From: Boseongicola sp.
GTDB lineage: Bacteria; Pseudomonadota; Alphaproteobacteria; Rhodobacterales; Rhodobacteraceae
Length of the DNA: 18,525 nt
Assembly: GCA_013042895.1 (NCBI GenBank)
Contig: JABDPD010000020.1
Span: forward strand, 1-18,525
Direction of reading: 5' to 3'
Both the position numbers and the translations under genes were made by a program. Shown piece after piece: positions 1-7,842 of this stretch (its first letter is position 1; every line of letters starts with the position of its first letter). Under the pieces are notes generated by a model that saw only the letters and a list, made by a program, of their open reading frames with translations, did no database searches and was not told the DNA's origin.

Positions 1-791
1 GTGTTACGCAAGAACGACGCTTGGAGGACTTGCCTCTCCGAGAAATGCGAGTCGACGTCGTCATTGACTGCACCGGTGTCTTCAAAAACGAAATCGCGCT
101 TGCGCCCTACTTCAACGCTGGCGTGAAGAAAGTTATCGTTTCGGCGCCGGTCAAAGATGGAAGCGCTCTCAACCTCGTATACGGCGTTAACGACGACGTC
201 TACGATCCGAAAATCCATAACCTGATAACCGCCGCATCTTGCACCACAAACTGTCTCGCACCCGTCGTCAAAGTGATCCACGAAGAGCTAGGTATTCGAC
301 ACGGCTCAATCACGACAATCCACGACGTAACGAACACACAAACAATCGTCGACAAACCACACAAAGACCCGCGCCGCGCGCGTTCAGCATTAAACTCGTT
401 GATCCCAACAACGACCGGTTCTGCAACGGCAATCACGTTGATCTACCCGGAACTGAAAGGCCGCCTTAATGGTATGGCTGTCCGTGTTCCCCTTCTGAAC
501 GCCTCTCTCACCGATTGTGTATTTGAGGTTGAGCGCGAAACCACGGTCGAAGAGGTCAATGGCTTCTTCAAGCATTGGGCAGACGGCTCGCTAAAAGGCA
601 TCCTTGGCTACGAAACTCGCCCACTTGTATCCGCTGATTATGTTAACGATCCTCGCTCTGGTATTGTCGACGCTCAATCGACGATGGTCGTAAACGGCAC
701 ACAGGTCAAAGTCTACGTGTGGTACGATAACGAATGGGGCTATGCCTGCCGCCTCGCCGACATTGTCCGCATGGTGACGGAGCAGATGTGA
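1..791 (+). CDS. gap: ArsJ-associated glyceraldehyde-3-phosphate dehydrogenase, 5' truncated by the window edge
   Basis: The reading frame is open from base 3 and ends at TGA 789-791; the N-terminal half of the NAD-binding domain lies outside the window. What remains covers the end of the Rossmann fold ([11 protein letters not shown]), the active-site segment AASCTTNC with the catalytic cysteine, the segment [17 protein letters not shown], and the C-terminal [12 protein letters not shown] that contacts NAD. In the family this enzyme oxidises glyceraldehyde-3-phosphate. The arsenate-resistance branch uses arsenate in place of phosphate, giving 1-arseno-3-phosphoglycerate. HDVTNTQT, rather than the HSYTNDQ type of glycolytic enzymes, together with the overlapping arsJ gene, places it in that branch by inference. 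Its stop overlaps the arsJ start, so the two are almost certainly cotranscribed and translationally coupled. It acts in the cytoplasm. Other ars genes, if present, would lie upstream of base 1. Confidence 0.93.
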   Translation, partial: VTQERRLEDLPLREMRVDVVIDCTGVFKNEIALAPYFNAGVKKVIVSAPVKDGSALNLVYGVNDDVYDPKIHNLITAASCTTNCLAPVVKVIHEELGIRHGSITTIHDVTNTQTIVDKPHKDPRRARSALNSLIPTTTGSATAITLIYPELKGRLNGMAVRVPLLNASLTDCVFEVERETTVEEVNGFFKHWADGSLKGILGYETRPLVSADYVNDPRSGIVDAQSTMVVNGTQVKVYVWYDNEWGYACRLADIVRMVTEQM

Positions 792-2044
792 CTAGTGGCA
801 CCGACACTGGACTAAAGGCCTATATCGCCGTTACCGGCGCTTATTGGGCCTTCATGCTCACGGATGGCGCGCTGCGAATGCTGGTGCTCTTGCACTTTCA
901 CACGCTTGGATTCTCACCAATCCAGTTGGCCTATCTTTTTGTTCTTTACGAAATCATGGGTATCGTGACGAACCTCTCTGCCGGTTGGCTCGCCGCACGA
1001 TTTGGTCTTAAATCAACGCTTTACGCGGGACTAGGGCTTCAGATCATTGCACTGATTGCCCTAACTCAACTTTCTGCAAACTGGAGCATCGCGGCATCCG
1101 TGGCCTTTGTAATGTTCGTTCAAGGGCTCTCAGGGATCGCAAAAGACTTGGCGAAGATGTCCTCAAAAAGTGCCGTAAAACTTCTAGCGCCAAGCGAAGA
1201 CGGTGCTCTTTTCAAGTGGGTTGCGATCCTGACTGGCTCGAAAAATGCCGTAAAAGGCTTCGGCTTTCTTCTCGGCGCCGCTCTCCTCGCAGTATTTGGT
1301 TTTGAGACGTCGCTCTGGAGCATGGCGATTGTTCTTGCAGCAACGCTTGCCGCAGCCTTCGCCTTAATGCCACCGGGACTTCCAGGCGGTATAAAGGGCG
1401 TCAAATTCAGCGCTGTATTCTCTAAAAACCCTCAAATAAACCGGCTTTCTCTCGCCAGAATGTTCCTTTTTGGAGCGCGGGATACCTGGTTTGTGGTCGG
1501 CATCCCCATCTTCTTTTACTCAGTTCTCTCCGATGGAACAGAGGCAGCTAATCGTGAAGCGTTCTTCCTAATTGGAAGCTTTATGGCGATTTGGATCATC
1601 GGCTACGGAGCGATCCAGGCGTCGGCACCGAAACTTCTCAAAAAAAGCACTCAAACCGTTGACGACACAATAAAAGCTGCCGCTCTCTGGATTGCCATTC
1701 TCGCAACCATTCCGGCTGCACTAGCGCTTGCGTCGTGGCTTCAAGTCCCTTGTCTCATAGCGATTGTGATTGTTGGCCTACTCGCCTTTGGACTTGTCTT
1801 TGCGCTGAATTCCGCGGTCCACTCCTACCTTATTCTCGCCTTTACAAACGCCGAACGCGTCACGATGGACATCGGATTTTACTATATGGCAAACGCGGCA
1901 GGACGGCTTATCGGAACGCTTCTGTCCGGGGCAAGTTTTCAGCTTGGGGGTCTACCTGCGTGTCTCGGGACCGCCGCAGTTCTTGCGATTGCGGGCTGGC
2001 TTACCACCAGAACGCTCATTTCAGAGCCTAAAACAACCGCCTAA
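788..2044 (+). CDS. arsJ: ArsJ, organoarsenical (1-arseno-3-phosphoglycerate) MFS efflux permease
   Basis: The product is a 418-residue polytopic membrane protein of the major facilitator superfamily with about 11-12 hydrophobic segments. I chose GTG at 788, which overlaps the upstream TGA in GTGA and gives [20 protein letters not shown]. An in-frame ATG at 734 would add 18 residues encoded wholly inside the upstream gene. A motif-A-like loop ([14 protein letters not shown]) follows the second helix. ArsJ exports the unstable arsenylated metabolite made by the partner dehydrogenase; once outside it breaks down to arsenate, so the pair works as an arsenate efflux route. Assignment rests on family appearance plus the diagnostic pairing with this type of GAPDH. 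No rho-independent terminator is visible after the TAA stop. An alternative is another MFS transporter, but the overlap with this dehydrogenase makes that unlikely. Confidence 0.9.
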   Translation: MTSGTDTGLKAYIAVTGAYWAFMLTDGALRMLVLLHFHTLGFSPIQLAYLFVLYEIMGIVTNLSAGWLAARFGLKSTLYAGLGLQIIALIALTQLSANWSIAASVAFVMFVQGLSGIAKDLAKMSSKSAVKLLAPSEDGALFKWVAILTGSKNAVKGFGFLLGAALLAVFGFETSLWSMAIVLAATLAAAFALMPPGLPGGIKGVKFSAVFSKNPQINRLSLARMFLFGARDTWFVVGIPIFFYSVLSDGTEAANREAFFLIGSFMAIWIIGYGAIQASAPKLLKKSTQTVDDTIKAAALWIAILATIPAALALASWLQVPCLIAIVIVGLLAFGLVFALNSAVHSYLILAFTNAERVTMDIGFYYMANAAGRLIGTLLSGASFQLGGLPACLGTAAVLAIAGWLTTRTLISEPKTTA

Positions 2045-2048
2045 AGTC

Positions 2049-2084
2049 CGTTAGCCATTCGTTAGCAATTCTTAGCCTAGGCTA
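2049..2084. repeat. Three phased TTAGC repeats ending in a 12-base palindrome, possible operator
   Basis: Two near-identical 11-base units, cgttagccatt (2049-2059) and cgttagcaatt (2060-2070), are followed by a third TTAGC in cttagcctagg (2071-2081). The TTAGC cores start at 2051, 2062 and 2072, about one helical turn apart. The last core lies in the perfect palindrome TAGCCTAGGCTA (2073-2084). The block sits between the arsJ stop and the small gene at 2111. TTAG-N7-TTAG at 2051-2065 resembles the alphaproteobacterial CtrA box TTAA-N7-TTAA with one change in each half-site. A regulatory role is inference; a chance tandem duplication is possible. Confidence 0.35.
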
Positions 2085-2110
2085 GTTGCATTACCAGCTT
2101 GGGAGACGTC

Positions 2111-2338
2111 ATGAACGCAATCACTTCTGCACCTTTCACCACAAACCAAACAGCTCGCCTGATTGCGTTCTTTCCGAACGCAGACGCTCAAGTCGTTTCA
2201 GTTTTGGCAACGCACGGGCAAGCCCTGCCCCGCTACCTCACCCAAACTTACGAACTTACACTCGCTGAGACGATCGAAGCCATAGACGCTTTCTTTCTCG
2301 AGGGAGTAACTAGAAACGCTAATCCAAAAGTCGCCTAA
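2111..2338 (+). CDS. Small protein of unknown function, 75 residues
   Basis: The start is ATG 2111, preceded five bases upstream by GGGAG (2101-2105), a well-placed ribosome binding site. A TTG at 2099 would lengthen the protein by four residues but has no such site. The product begins MNAITSAPFTTNQTARLIAF and appears to form two or three amphipathic helices, with an acidic segment LAETIEAIDAFF near the C-terminus. It has no signal peptide, membrane segment or cysteines. I do not recognise the family. It lies alone between the ars pair and the oxidoreductase/exporter pair, 66 bases after arsJ, with a TTAGC repeat cluster in its leader that could control it. The last 20 bases overlap a minus-strand ORF that ends at 2319. 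Confidence 0.6.
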   Translation: MNAITSAPFTTNQTARLIAFFPNADAQVVSVLATHGQALPRYLTQTYELTLAETIEAIDAFFLEGVTRNANPKVA

Positions 2339-2468
2339 CAGTCGCCTCGGAAAAATCCTTCAGCCCTTGGGCGAAACTAACCAGCTCCGGATTTTCGAAC
2401 AGGGAGTCTGCATCAAAACCGCTTGCACCTCCCGCGCCGGACTGCGACAGACTTCTCGCTATGATCAA
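2319..2468 (-). other. Unassigned minus-strand ORF or gene remnant
   Basis: The minus strand is open from 2504 down to the TAG at 2319-2321, spanning all of the gap between the small gene and the oxidoreductase gene. From TTG at 2468 the product is about 49 residues: a glycine/serine-rich stretch SQSGAGGASGFDAD, then a helix-like segment FENPELVSFAQGLKDFSEA and a basic end VRRLLD. The composition looks protein-like for an intergenic region. Against a real gene: no ATG or GTG start in frame, no ribosome binding site before the TTG, and a start that would overlap the divergent gene at 2461. It may be a small gene, the C-terminal remnant of a lost gene, or chance. Confidence 0.22.
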
Positions 2469-3105
2469 GCTTGATATCCTCTCCGATCCGATTTGTCCTT
2501 GGTGCTACATTGGAAAAGCGCACCTAGACCGCGCGCTATCCGCACGCCCTGACCATCGTTTTGAGATTGAATGGCATCCGTTCCAATTGAACCCTGATAT
2601 GCCAGCGGAAGGCATGGACCGGCGAGAGTATCTCGAGACCAAATTCGGCGGGCGAGAACAGGCCGTTAAGGTCTACGCCCAGATTGAAAAGGCCGCCATT
2701 GCAGCTGGTCTCAATATCGACTTTGGCGGCATAGCTCGCACTCCCAATACAATCGACGCCCATCGTCTAATCCATTGGGCAGGGCTTGAAGGACGTCAAG
2801 CGGCTGTCGTGACACGTCTTTTCAAAGCCTACTTCGAGGACGGAAAAGATATCGGCGACCACGAAACGCTCATCGACATCGCTAAAGGCGTTGAAATGGA
2901 CGTTGAAGTCGCCAAGCGGCTATTGTCGTCAGACGCAGACCTCCAAGACATTCGCGCGAGGGATGCGCATGCTCGCGAACGCGGTGTCACAGGTGTCCCG
3001 ACTTTCGTGATAGCGAACCAGCACGTGGTTCCCGGAGCTCAACAACCCGAGCTTTGGGTGCAAGTGATTGATGAACTTGCCGAGCAATTGAACGCGACCG
3101 ACTAA
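2461..3105 (+). CDS. DsbA-family (FrnE-like) thiol oxidoreductase
   Basis: This 214-residue thioredoxin-fold protein begins MIKLDILSDPICPWCYIGKA. The CPWC redox motif is at residues 12-15 and the cis-proline loop GVTGVPTF has Pro180, followed by FVIANQHVVPGAQ, the layout of the FrnE/2-hydroxychromene-2-carboxylate isomerase-like DsbA group. An inserted helical domain occupies roughly residues 50-165. There is no signal peptide, so it should act in the cytoplasm, probably in thiol-disulfide exchange or a glutathione- or mycothiol-type isomerisation; the substrate cannot be read from sequence. The start is firm because the conserved N-terminus follows at once, yet no clear Shine-Dalgarno sequence precedes it. 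Three bases separate its stop from the MFS gene, so the two are very likely cotranscribed. Confidence 0.88.
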   Translation: MIKLDILSDPICPWCYIGKAHLDRALSARPDHRFEIEWHPFQLNPDMPAEGMDRREYLETKFGGREQAVKVYAQIEKAAIAAGLNIDFGGIARTPNTIDAHRLIHWAGLEGRQAAVVTRLFKAYFEDGKDIGDHETLIDIAKGVEMDVEVAKRLLSSDADLQDIRARDAHARERGVTGVPTFVIANQHVVPGAQQPELWVQVIDELAEQLNATD

Positions 3106-3108
3106 CAA

Positions 3109-4341
3109 ATGGTCGAACCGCCAAAAACATCGATCTCTCGAAGCGAGCTGGTCGCTATTCTGGCGATGCTCACGGCGACGGTTGCGTTTTCAATCGACGC
3201 CATGCTGCCCGTGCTGCCCGACATTTCAGCCTCACTTGCCCCGGACGCCCCCAATCAAGCGCAACTGGTGATTGCCACTTTCGTCGTTGGTATGGGGTTG
3301 GGTACTCTTTTCGCAGGCCCACTCAGCGACACCTATGGTCGCCACAAAATTGCGATCTGTGGGGCTGCGCTGTACATCGCCGGCGCTCTTTTGGGCGCGA
3401 TTGCTCCAAACCTCGAAACCATGCTCATAGCACGAGCTCTCCAAGGCGTGGGCGCGGCGGGCCCCCGTGTGGTCGCAGTGGCCATTACCCGCGATTTGTT
3501 TTCGGGCCGCCAAATGGCTCGAATCGTCAGCTTTGTGATGATCGTATTCACTCTTGTCCCGGTGATTGCTCCATCCCTGGGTGCCGCGATCGCCTGGGCG
3601 TTTGGATGGCGTACAATTTTCTATTCGTTTGCTCTGTTTTCTGTGCTCTCCGTCGGCTGGCTCATCCTGCGCCAACCTGAAACGCTTCACCCGGACAATC
3701 ACCGCCCATTCCGTGCCAAGGAGCTTTGGCAAGGCATCAGGGAAGTCTTCTCAAACAAACAGGTCACCTACGCCATATTTGCCCAAACCCTGATCTACAG
3801 CATGCTCTTCGTCGCACTTATGTCGTCGCAGCAGATCTTTGATCAAGGATTTGGACTTGGTACGAGCTACCCTCTTTGGTTCGGTCTATGCGCCGCCATT
3901 TCGGCGACTGCCAGCTTGTTGAACGCAACAATCGTTGTCCGCATCGGCATGCAGAAAGTCGTGGCATGGTCACTCGCCATACAAATCGCTATCTCTCTCG
4001 CCTTTGTCGTGACCCTGACGCTTCTCAATCTGCCTTATCACATTGCATTCACAGCCTTTTTCATCTGGTTGGTATCCGTGTTCTATATGGCTGGCCTTGG
4101 CATCGGTAACTTGAACGCTGTTGCTATGGAGCCCATGGGGCATATGGCTGGTCTTGCCGCTTCGATAATCTCAGCAACGGCGACCGTCGCTTCGGTTCTT
4201 GTTGCAGCACCAATTAGCCTATCCTTCGACGGTACCCCTCTACCAATCGCTCTTGGAGTATTGGGCGCCGGAATTTTGTCTTTGACCTTCGTCAGTCGGA
4301 TCAACAATGCCGATATCGCCGACGAAGCATCTAAACCTTAG
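3109..4341 (+). CDS. MFS drug exporter of the Bcr/CflA type
   Basis: This 410-residue protein has about 12 transmembrane helices. Helix 1 carries FSIDAMLPVLPDI with Asp30, the position of the acidic residue in Bcr/CflA proteins (TDMYLPALP type). Loop 2-3 has motif A, GPLSDTYGRHKI (residues 70-81). Helix 5 has the antiporter motif C signature VPVIAPSLGAAI (about 150-161), which marks proton-coupled exporters. The family expels chloramphenicol, bicyclomycin, sulfonamides or small metabolites; the substrate here is unknown. The start is ATG 3109, three bases after the oxidoreductase stop, so expression is probably coupled to that gene. The 3' end overlaps the convergent mfd gene by 11 bases (4331-4341), leaving no room for an intergenic terminator. 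Confidence 0.87.
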   Translation: MVEPPKTSISRSELVAILAMLTATVAFSIDAMLPVLPDISASLAPDAPNQAQLVIATFVVGMGLGTLFAGPLSDTYGRHKIAICGAALYIAGALLGAIAPNLETMLIARALQGVGAAGPRVVAVAITRDLFSGRQMARIVSFVMIVFTLVPVIAPSLGAAIAWAFGWRTIFYSFALFSVLSVGWLILRQPETLHPDNHRPFRAKELWQGIREVFSNKQVTYAIFAQTLIYSMLFVALMSSQQIFDQGFGLGTSYPLWFGLCAAISATASLLNATIVVRIGMQKVVAWSLAIQIAISLAFVVTLTLLNLPYHIAFTAFFIWLVSVFYMAGLGIGNLNAVAMEPMGHMAGLAASIISATATVASVLVAAPISLSFDGTPLPIALGVLGAGILSLTFVSRINNADIADEASKP

Positions 4342-7300
4342 AAGGTTTGCCCTCACGCACTTTGGCCGCAAGATCGCGCGCAATCGCAAAGGCACCTTTG
4401 ATCTTGTCGCTAGACTTAGCCCAGTCACGCCGCACAACGATCTTATTGTCCTTTACCTTGGCTAAACCGCGCTGGTCCTTGATGAAATCAACAAGCCCCG
4501 CCGGGTTTGCAAACTTGTCCCGATAAAACTGGATCGTAGCGCCTTTAGGACCGGTATCCAATCGCGCAATTCCGGCTTTCTTGCACTCGGCCTTGATCCG
4601 AACAACCAAAAGCAACGTATTGACTTCTTTCGGCAATTTCCCAAACCGGTCAATTAGCTCCGCTGCAAAGCCTTCCAGCTCCACTTTTGAATGAAGCCCC
4701 GACAGTCGGCGATAAAGACCAAGACGCACATCCAGATCGGGGACATAGTCTTCGGGTATCAGGACAGGCACGCCTAGATTAATCTGCGGAGCCCATTGAT
4801 CGTCTGCGGCGCTCAACCCTTCCAATTCACCCGCTTTGATCTTGGCAATCGCTTCTTCAAGCATGGATTGATAAAGCTCATAACCAACCTCACGGACGTG
4901 CCCAGATTGCTCCTCGCCCAGTAGGTTCCCTGCCCCGCGGATATCAAGATCCTGACTTGCCAGCGTGAAACCCGCGCCGAGACTGTCCAACGATCCAAGA
5001 ACTCTCAGCCGCTTTTCCGCCTGAACTGTCAAACGCTGGCGGGGTTTCGTCGTCAAATAGGCATATGCCCTCGTCTTAGAGCGTCCAACTCGGCCCCGAA
5101 TTTGATAGAGTTGTGCAAGGCCGAACATATCGGCACGGTGAACAACCATCGTGTTGGCGGTCGGAATATCCAATCCGGATTCTACAATCGTCGTCGCCAG
5201 CAAAACATCGTATTTGCCGTCGTAAAAGGCATTCATGCGATCATCCAGTTCGCCTGCAGCCATCTGACCATGCGCAACCACATAAGACACCTCAGGCACC
5301 TGCGACTTCAGCCAGTCCTCCATCTCTGGAAGATCCGAAATCCTGGGCACGACAAAGAATGATTGGCCGCCCCGATAGTGTTCGCGCAAAAGGGCCTCGC
5401 GAATTGTGATCGTGTCAAATTCGCTGACGTAGGTCCGGATCGCCAATCGATCTACTGGAGGTGTCCCGATGATCGAGAGATCTCTCACGCCGGTAAGTGA
5501 AAGCTGAAGCGTTCGAGGAATTGGCGTCGCGGTAAGCGTCAATACGTGGATGTCGGTCCGCATCTGCTTCAACCGCTCTTTGTGGCCCACGCCGAAATGC
5601 TGCTCCTCATCAATGATAAGCAATCCGAGGTTTTTGAATCGGACCCCCTTCGCCAACAGGGCATGCGTACCAATAACAATATCCACTGTTCCACGCGATA
5701 ACCCATCACGCGTTTCATTTGCTCGCTTCGTGGATACGAAGCGGGACAGCTGCCTCACTTCAATCGGAAATCCTCGAAACCTCTCCTTAAACCCCTTGGC
5801 GTGCTGTCGAGCCAGCAAAGTCGTAGGTGCAATAATGGCGACCTGCACACCAGACATGGCCGCTACGAAGGCTGCGCGCATTGCAACCTCGGTCTTGCCA
5901 AATCCTACATCGCCACAGACCAGGCGATCCATTGGCCGACCGCTTGAAAGATCATCCAAAGTCTCATGGATGGCTTTCAATTGATCGTCCGTTTCCTGGT
6001 ACGGAAAACGCGCTGAGAAAGCGTCCCATATGCCATCCGGCGGCACCAAAACCGGAGCGGTCCGAAGCATTCGCTCGGCGGCCACACGAATGAGCTTGTC
6101 GGCAACCTCACGGATACGCTCCTTCAGCTTGGCCTTCTTCGCCTGCCAAGCCCCTCCGCCCAACTTGTCGAGCAAACCTTCTTCATGCCCATACCGGCTC
6201 AGAAGCTCGATATTCTCAACCGGCAGAAACAAGCGGTCCCCGCCGGCGTATTCAAGGTGGATGCACTCATGGGGTGCGCCAAGTGCGGTAACGACCTCTA
6301 AGCCCATATAACGTCCGACCCCATGGTCGACATGCACAATCAGGTCATTCGGACTGAGGGTTTGATGCTCTGTTAGGAAGTTCTCAGCGCGACGCTTTTT
6401 CTTTGGGGCACGCACCAAGCGATCTCCCAATACGTCTTGCTCAGAAATCACACAGATGCGGTCCGCCTGTTCAAAACCGTGATCCAGCGCCCATACCGCA
6501 AGGAACACGCCGCCAGTCCCGTCTGGCACGTCCCGCCAGTCCCTGATCAGTGTTGCTCCGGTTATGTCCTGATCTTCCATCAGTCCCTGAAGTCGCTCAC
6601 GCGCACCTTCAGAATACGAAGCAATCACGACCTGAGACGTTTTGCGGCGCTCCTGCACATGGGAGGCCAGTGCGCCGAAAAGACTGACCGATTCCTGCTG
6701 ACGTTCCGGAGCAAAGTCTCGACCTATCCGACCACCAGAATCGATGACTCCAGGGCCCGAGGGCTGAGGCAGAGCAGAGAAATGTAAGACGCGATGATCT
6801 TTGATCGACGCAGACCAATCCGAGTCATTAAGATACAACCCACCCGGAGGTGCTGGCTTATAGACGCTATCGATACGCCCCTTCGCGGTCAGAGCTTCTT
6901 TTCTGGTGTCATACTGATCCTCAATCGCTTCCCACCGAGACAACCGCATCGCTTGCGACTGATCGTCCAAGGCAATTGTGGCCTCAGGTAGATAGTCAAA
7001 CAGCGTCTCAAGGCGCTCATGGAAAAACGAAAGCCAATGCTCCACGCCTGCATGTTTGCGCCCCGCGCTGACGGCCTCATAAAGAGGATCATCCGTCCCG
7101 GCCGCTCCGAACTCCAGACGGTAGTTTTGCCGAAATCGCGTGATGGCGGCCTCATCAAGGATAACCTCACTTACCGGAGCCAACTCGATGAAGTCGAGCT
7201 TTTCCGTCGTCCGCTGTGTTACCGGATCAAATCGACGTGCGCCGTCCAGCACGTCACCAAAGAAGTCTAGCCGAACAGGCCCGCCATCGCCGGGAGGAAA

Positions 7301-7795
7301 AATATCAATGATCCCGCCGCGGATTGCATAGTCGCCCGGTTCGGTCACGGTCGGCGCTTGAACAAATCCCATGCGAACCAAAAATGCCCGAAGAGCTGCC
7401 TCATCAACACGGTCTCCGACATTTGCTGTAAAAGCCGCCTCTTTCAGAAGCGCGCGCGCCGGCACACGTTGCGTTGCCGCATTGAGTGTCGTGAGAAGAA
7501 CAAATCGCTTCGGCATGTCGTGCACGAGTGCAGCAAGCGTCGCCATACGTGTCGCGGAAATGTCTGCGTTGGGCGAAACCCTATCATATGGCAGACAGTC
7601 CCAGCCCGGAAACGTGATGACGGGCATCTCGGGCGCGAAAAACGCGAGCGCTCCGCGCATCGCAGCGAGTCGTTTGTCATCCCGCGCCACATGACAAACC
7701 ACACCACCCGCGGCTTTCTCAAACTCAGAAAGGATCAAAGACGCGTCAAAGCCTTCGGGGGCGCCGCTTACGTTGATATGATGGGGGTCTGACAT
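4331..7795 (-). CDS. mfd: Mfd, transcription-repair coupling factor
   Basis: Mfd is a cytoplasmic ATP-dependent DNA translocase. It binds RNA polymerase stalled at lesions, pushes it off and recruits UvrA. The 1154-residue length matches the family (about 1150). In order: an N-terminal UvrB-like region (including FPGWDCLPYDRVSPNADIS), the RNA-polymerase-interacting CarD-like domain near residues 475-545 (LIVHVDHGVGRYMG), the helicase core with Walker A GDVGFGKTEVAMRAAF near 627, the DEEQ box (LLIIDEEQHFGVGHKE) near 725 and motif III LTLTATPIPRTL, a RecG-type translocation region with QIRGRVGRS, and the C-terminal D7 domain. I chose ATG at 7795 (MSDPHHINVSGAPEGFDA). An in-frame TTG at 7831 adds 12 residues of unconvincing sequence, and neither start has a well-placed ribosome binding site. 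It follows the membrane-protein gene by 47 bases on the same strand and is probably cotranscribed with it. Confidence 0.97.
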   Translation of the reverse strand: MSDPHHINVSGAPEGFDASLILSEFEKAAGGVVCHVARDDKRLAAMRGALAFFAPEMPVITFPGWDCLPYDRVSPNADISATRMATLAALVHDMPKRFVLLTTLNAATQRVPARALLKEAAFTANVGDRVDEAALRAFLVRMGFVQAPTVTEPGDYAIRGGIIDIFPPGDGGPVRLDFFGDVLDGARRFDPVTQRTTEKLDFIELAPVSEVILDEAAITRFRQNYRLEFGAAGTDDPLYEAVSAGRKHAGVEHWLSFFHERLETLFDYLPEATIALDDQSQAMRLSRWEAIEDQYDTRKEALTAKGRIDSVYKPAPPGGLYLNDSDWSASIKDHRVLHFSALPQPSGPGVIDSGGRIGRDFAPERQQESVSLFGALASHVQERRKTSQVVIASYSEGARERLQGLMEDQDITGATLIRDWRDVPDGTGGVFLAVWALDHGFEQADRICVISEQDVLGDRLVRAPKKKRRAENFLTEHQTLSPNDLIVHVDHGVGRYMGLEVVTALGAPHECIHLEYAGGDRLFLPVENIELLSRYGHEEGLLDKLGGGAWQAKKAKLKERIREVADKLIRVAAERMLRTAPVLVPPDGIWDAFSARFPYQETDDQLKAIHETLDDLSSGRPMDRLVCGDVGFGKTEVAMRAAFVAAMSGVQVAIIAPTTLLARQHAKGFKERFRGFPIEVRQLSRFVSTKRANETRDGLSRGTVDIVIGTHALLAKGVRFKNLGLLIIDEEQHFGVGHKERLKQMRTDIHVLTLTATPIPRTLQLSLTGVRDLSIIGTPPVDRLAIRTYVSEFDTITIREALLREHYRGGQSFFVVPRISDLPEMEDWLKSQVPEVSYVVAHGQMAAGELDDRMNAFYDGKYDVLLATTIVESGLDIPTANTMVVHRADMFGLAQLYQIRGRVGRSKTRAYAYLTTKPRQRLTVQAEKRLRVLGSLDSLGAGFTLASQDLDIRGAGNLLGEEQSGHVREVGYELYQSMLEEAIAKIKAGELEGLSAADDQWAPQINLGVPVLIPEDYVPDLDVRLGLYRRLSGLHSKVELEGFAAELIDRFGKLPKEVNTLLLVVRIKAECKKAGIARLDTGPKGATIQFYRDKFANPAGLVDFIKDQRGLAKVKDNKIVVRRDWAKSSDKIKGAFAIARDLAAKVREGKPSKV

Positions 7796-7842
7796 GTGAG
7801 TGGGAGGTACTGCCTCAGCCTCGGGTGTCAACCGGCGATCGT

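Noticed and set aside
734..787. Upstream ATG start for arsJ
   Set aside because: It would encode 18 extra residues within the dehydrogenase gene; the GTGA overlap at 788 fits the usual operon layout and protein start.
2073..2084. Palindrome TAGCCTAGGCTA as the arsJ terminator
   Set aside because: It has no loop and no following T-run, so it is more like a protein-binding site than a terminator.
3232..3732. 166-codon minus-strand ORF inside the MFS gene
   Set aside because: It is antisense to clear transporter motifs, and its product is an unlikely hydrophilic Arg/Ser/His-rich chain.
5550..5984. 144-codon plus-strand ORF inside mfd
   Set aside because: It is antisense to the conserved helicase core of Mfd, and its translation has the arginine/serine-rich look of a shadow frame.
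7358..7792. 144-codon plus-strand ORF over the 5' part of mfd
   Set aside because: It is antisense to the conserved UvrB-like region, with basic, low-complexity composition and no ribosome binding site noted.
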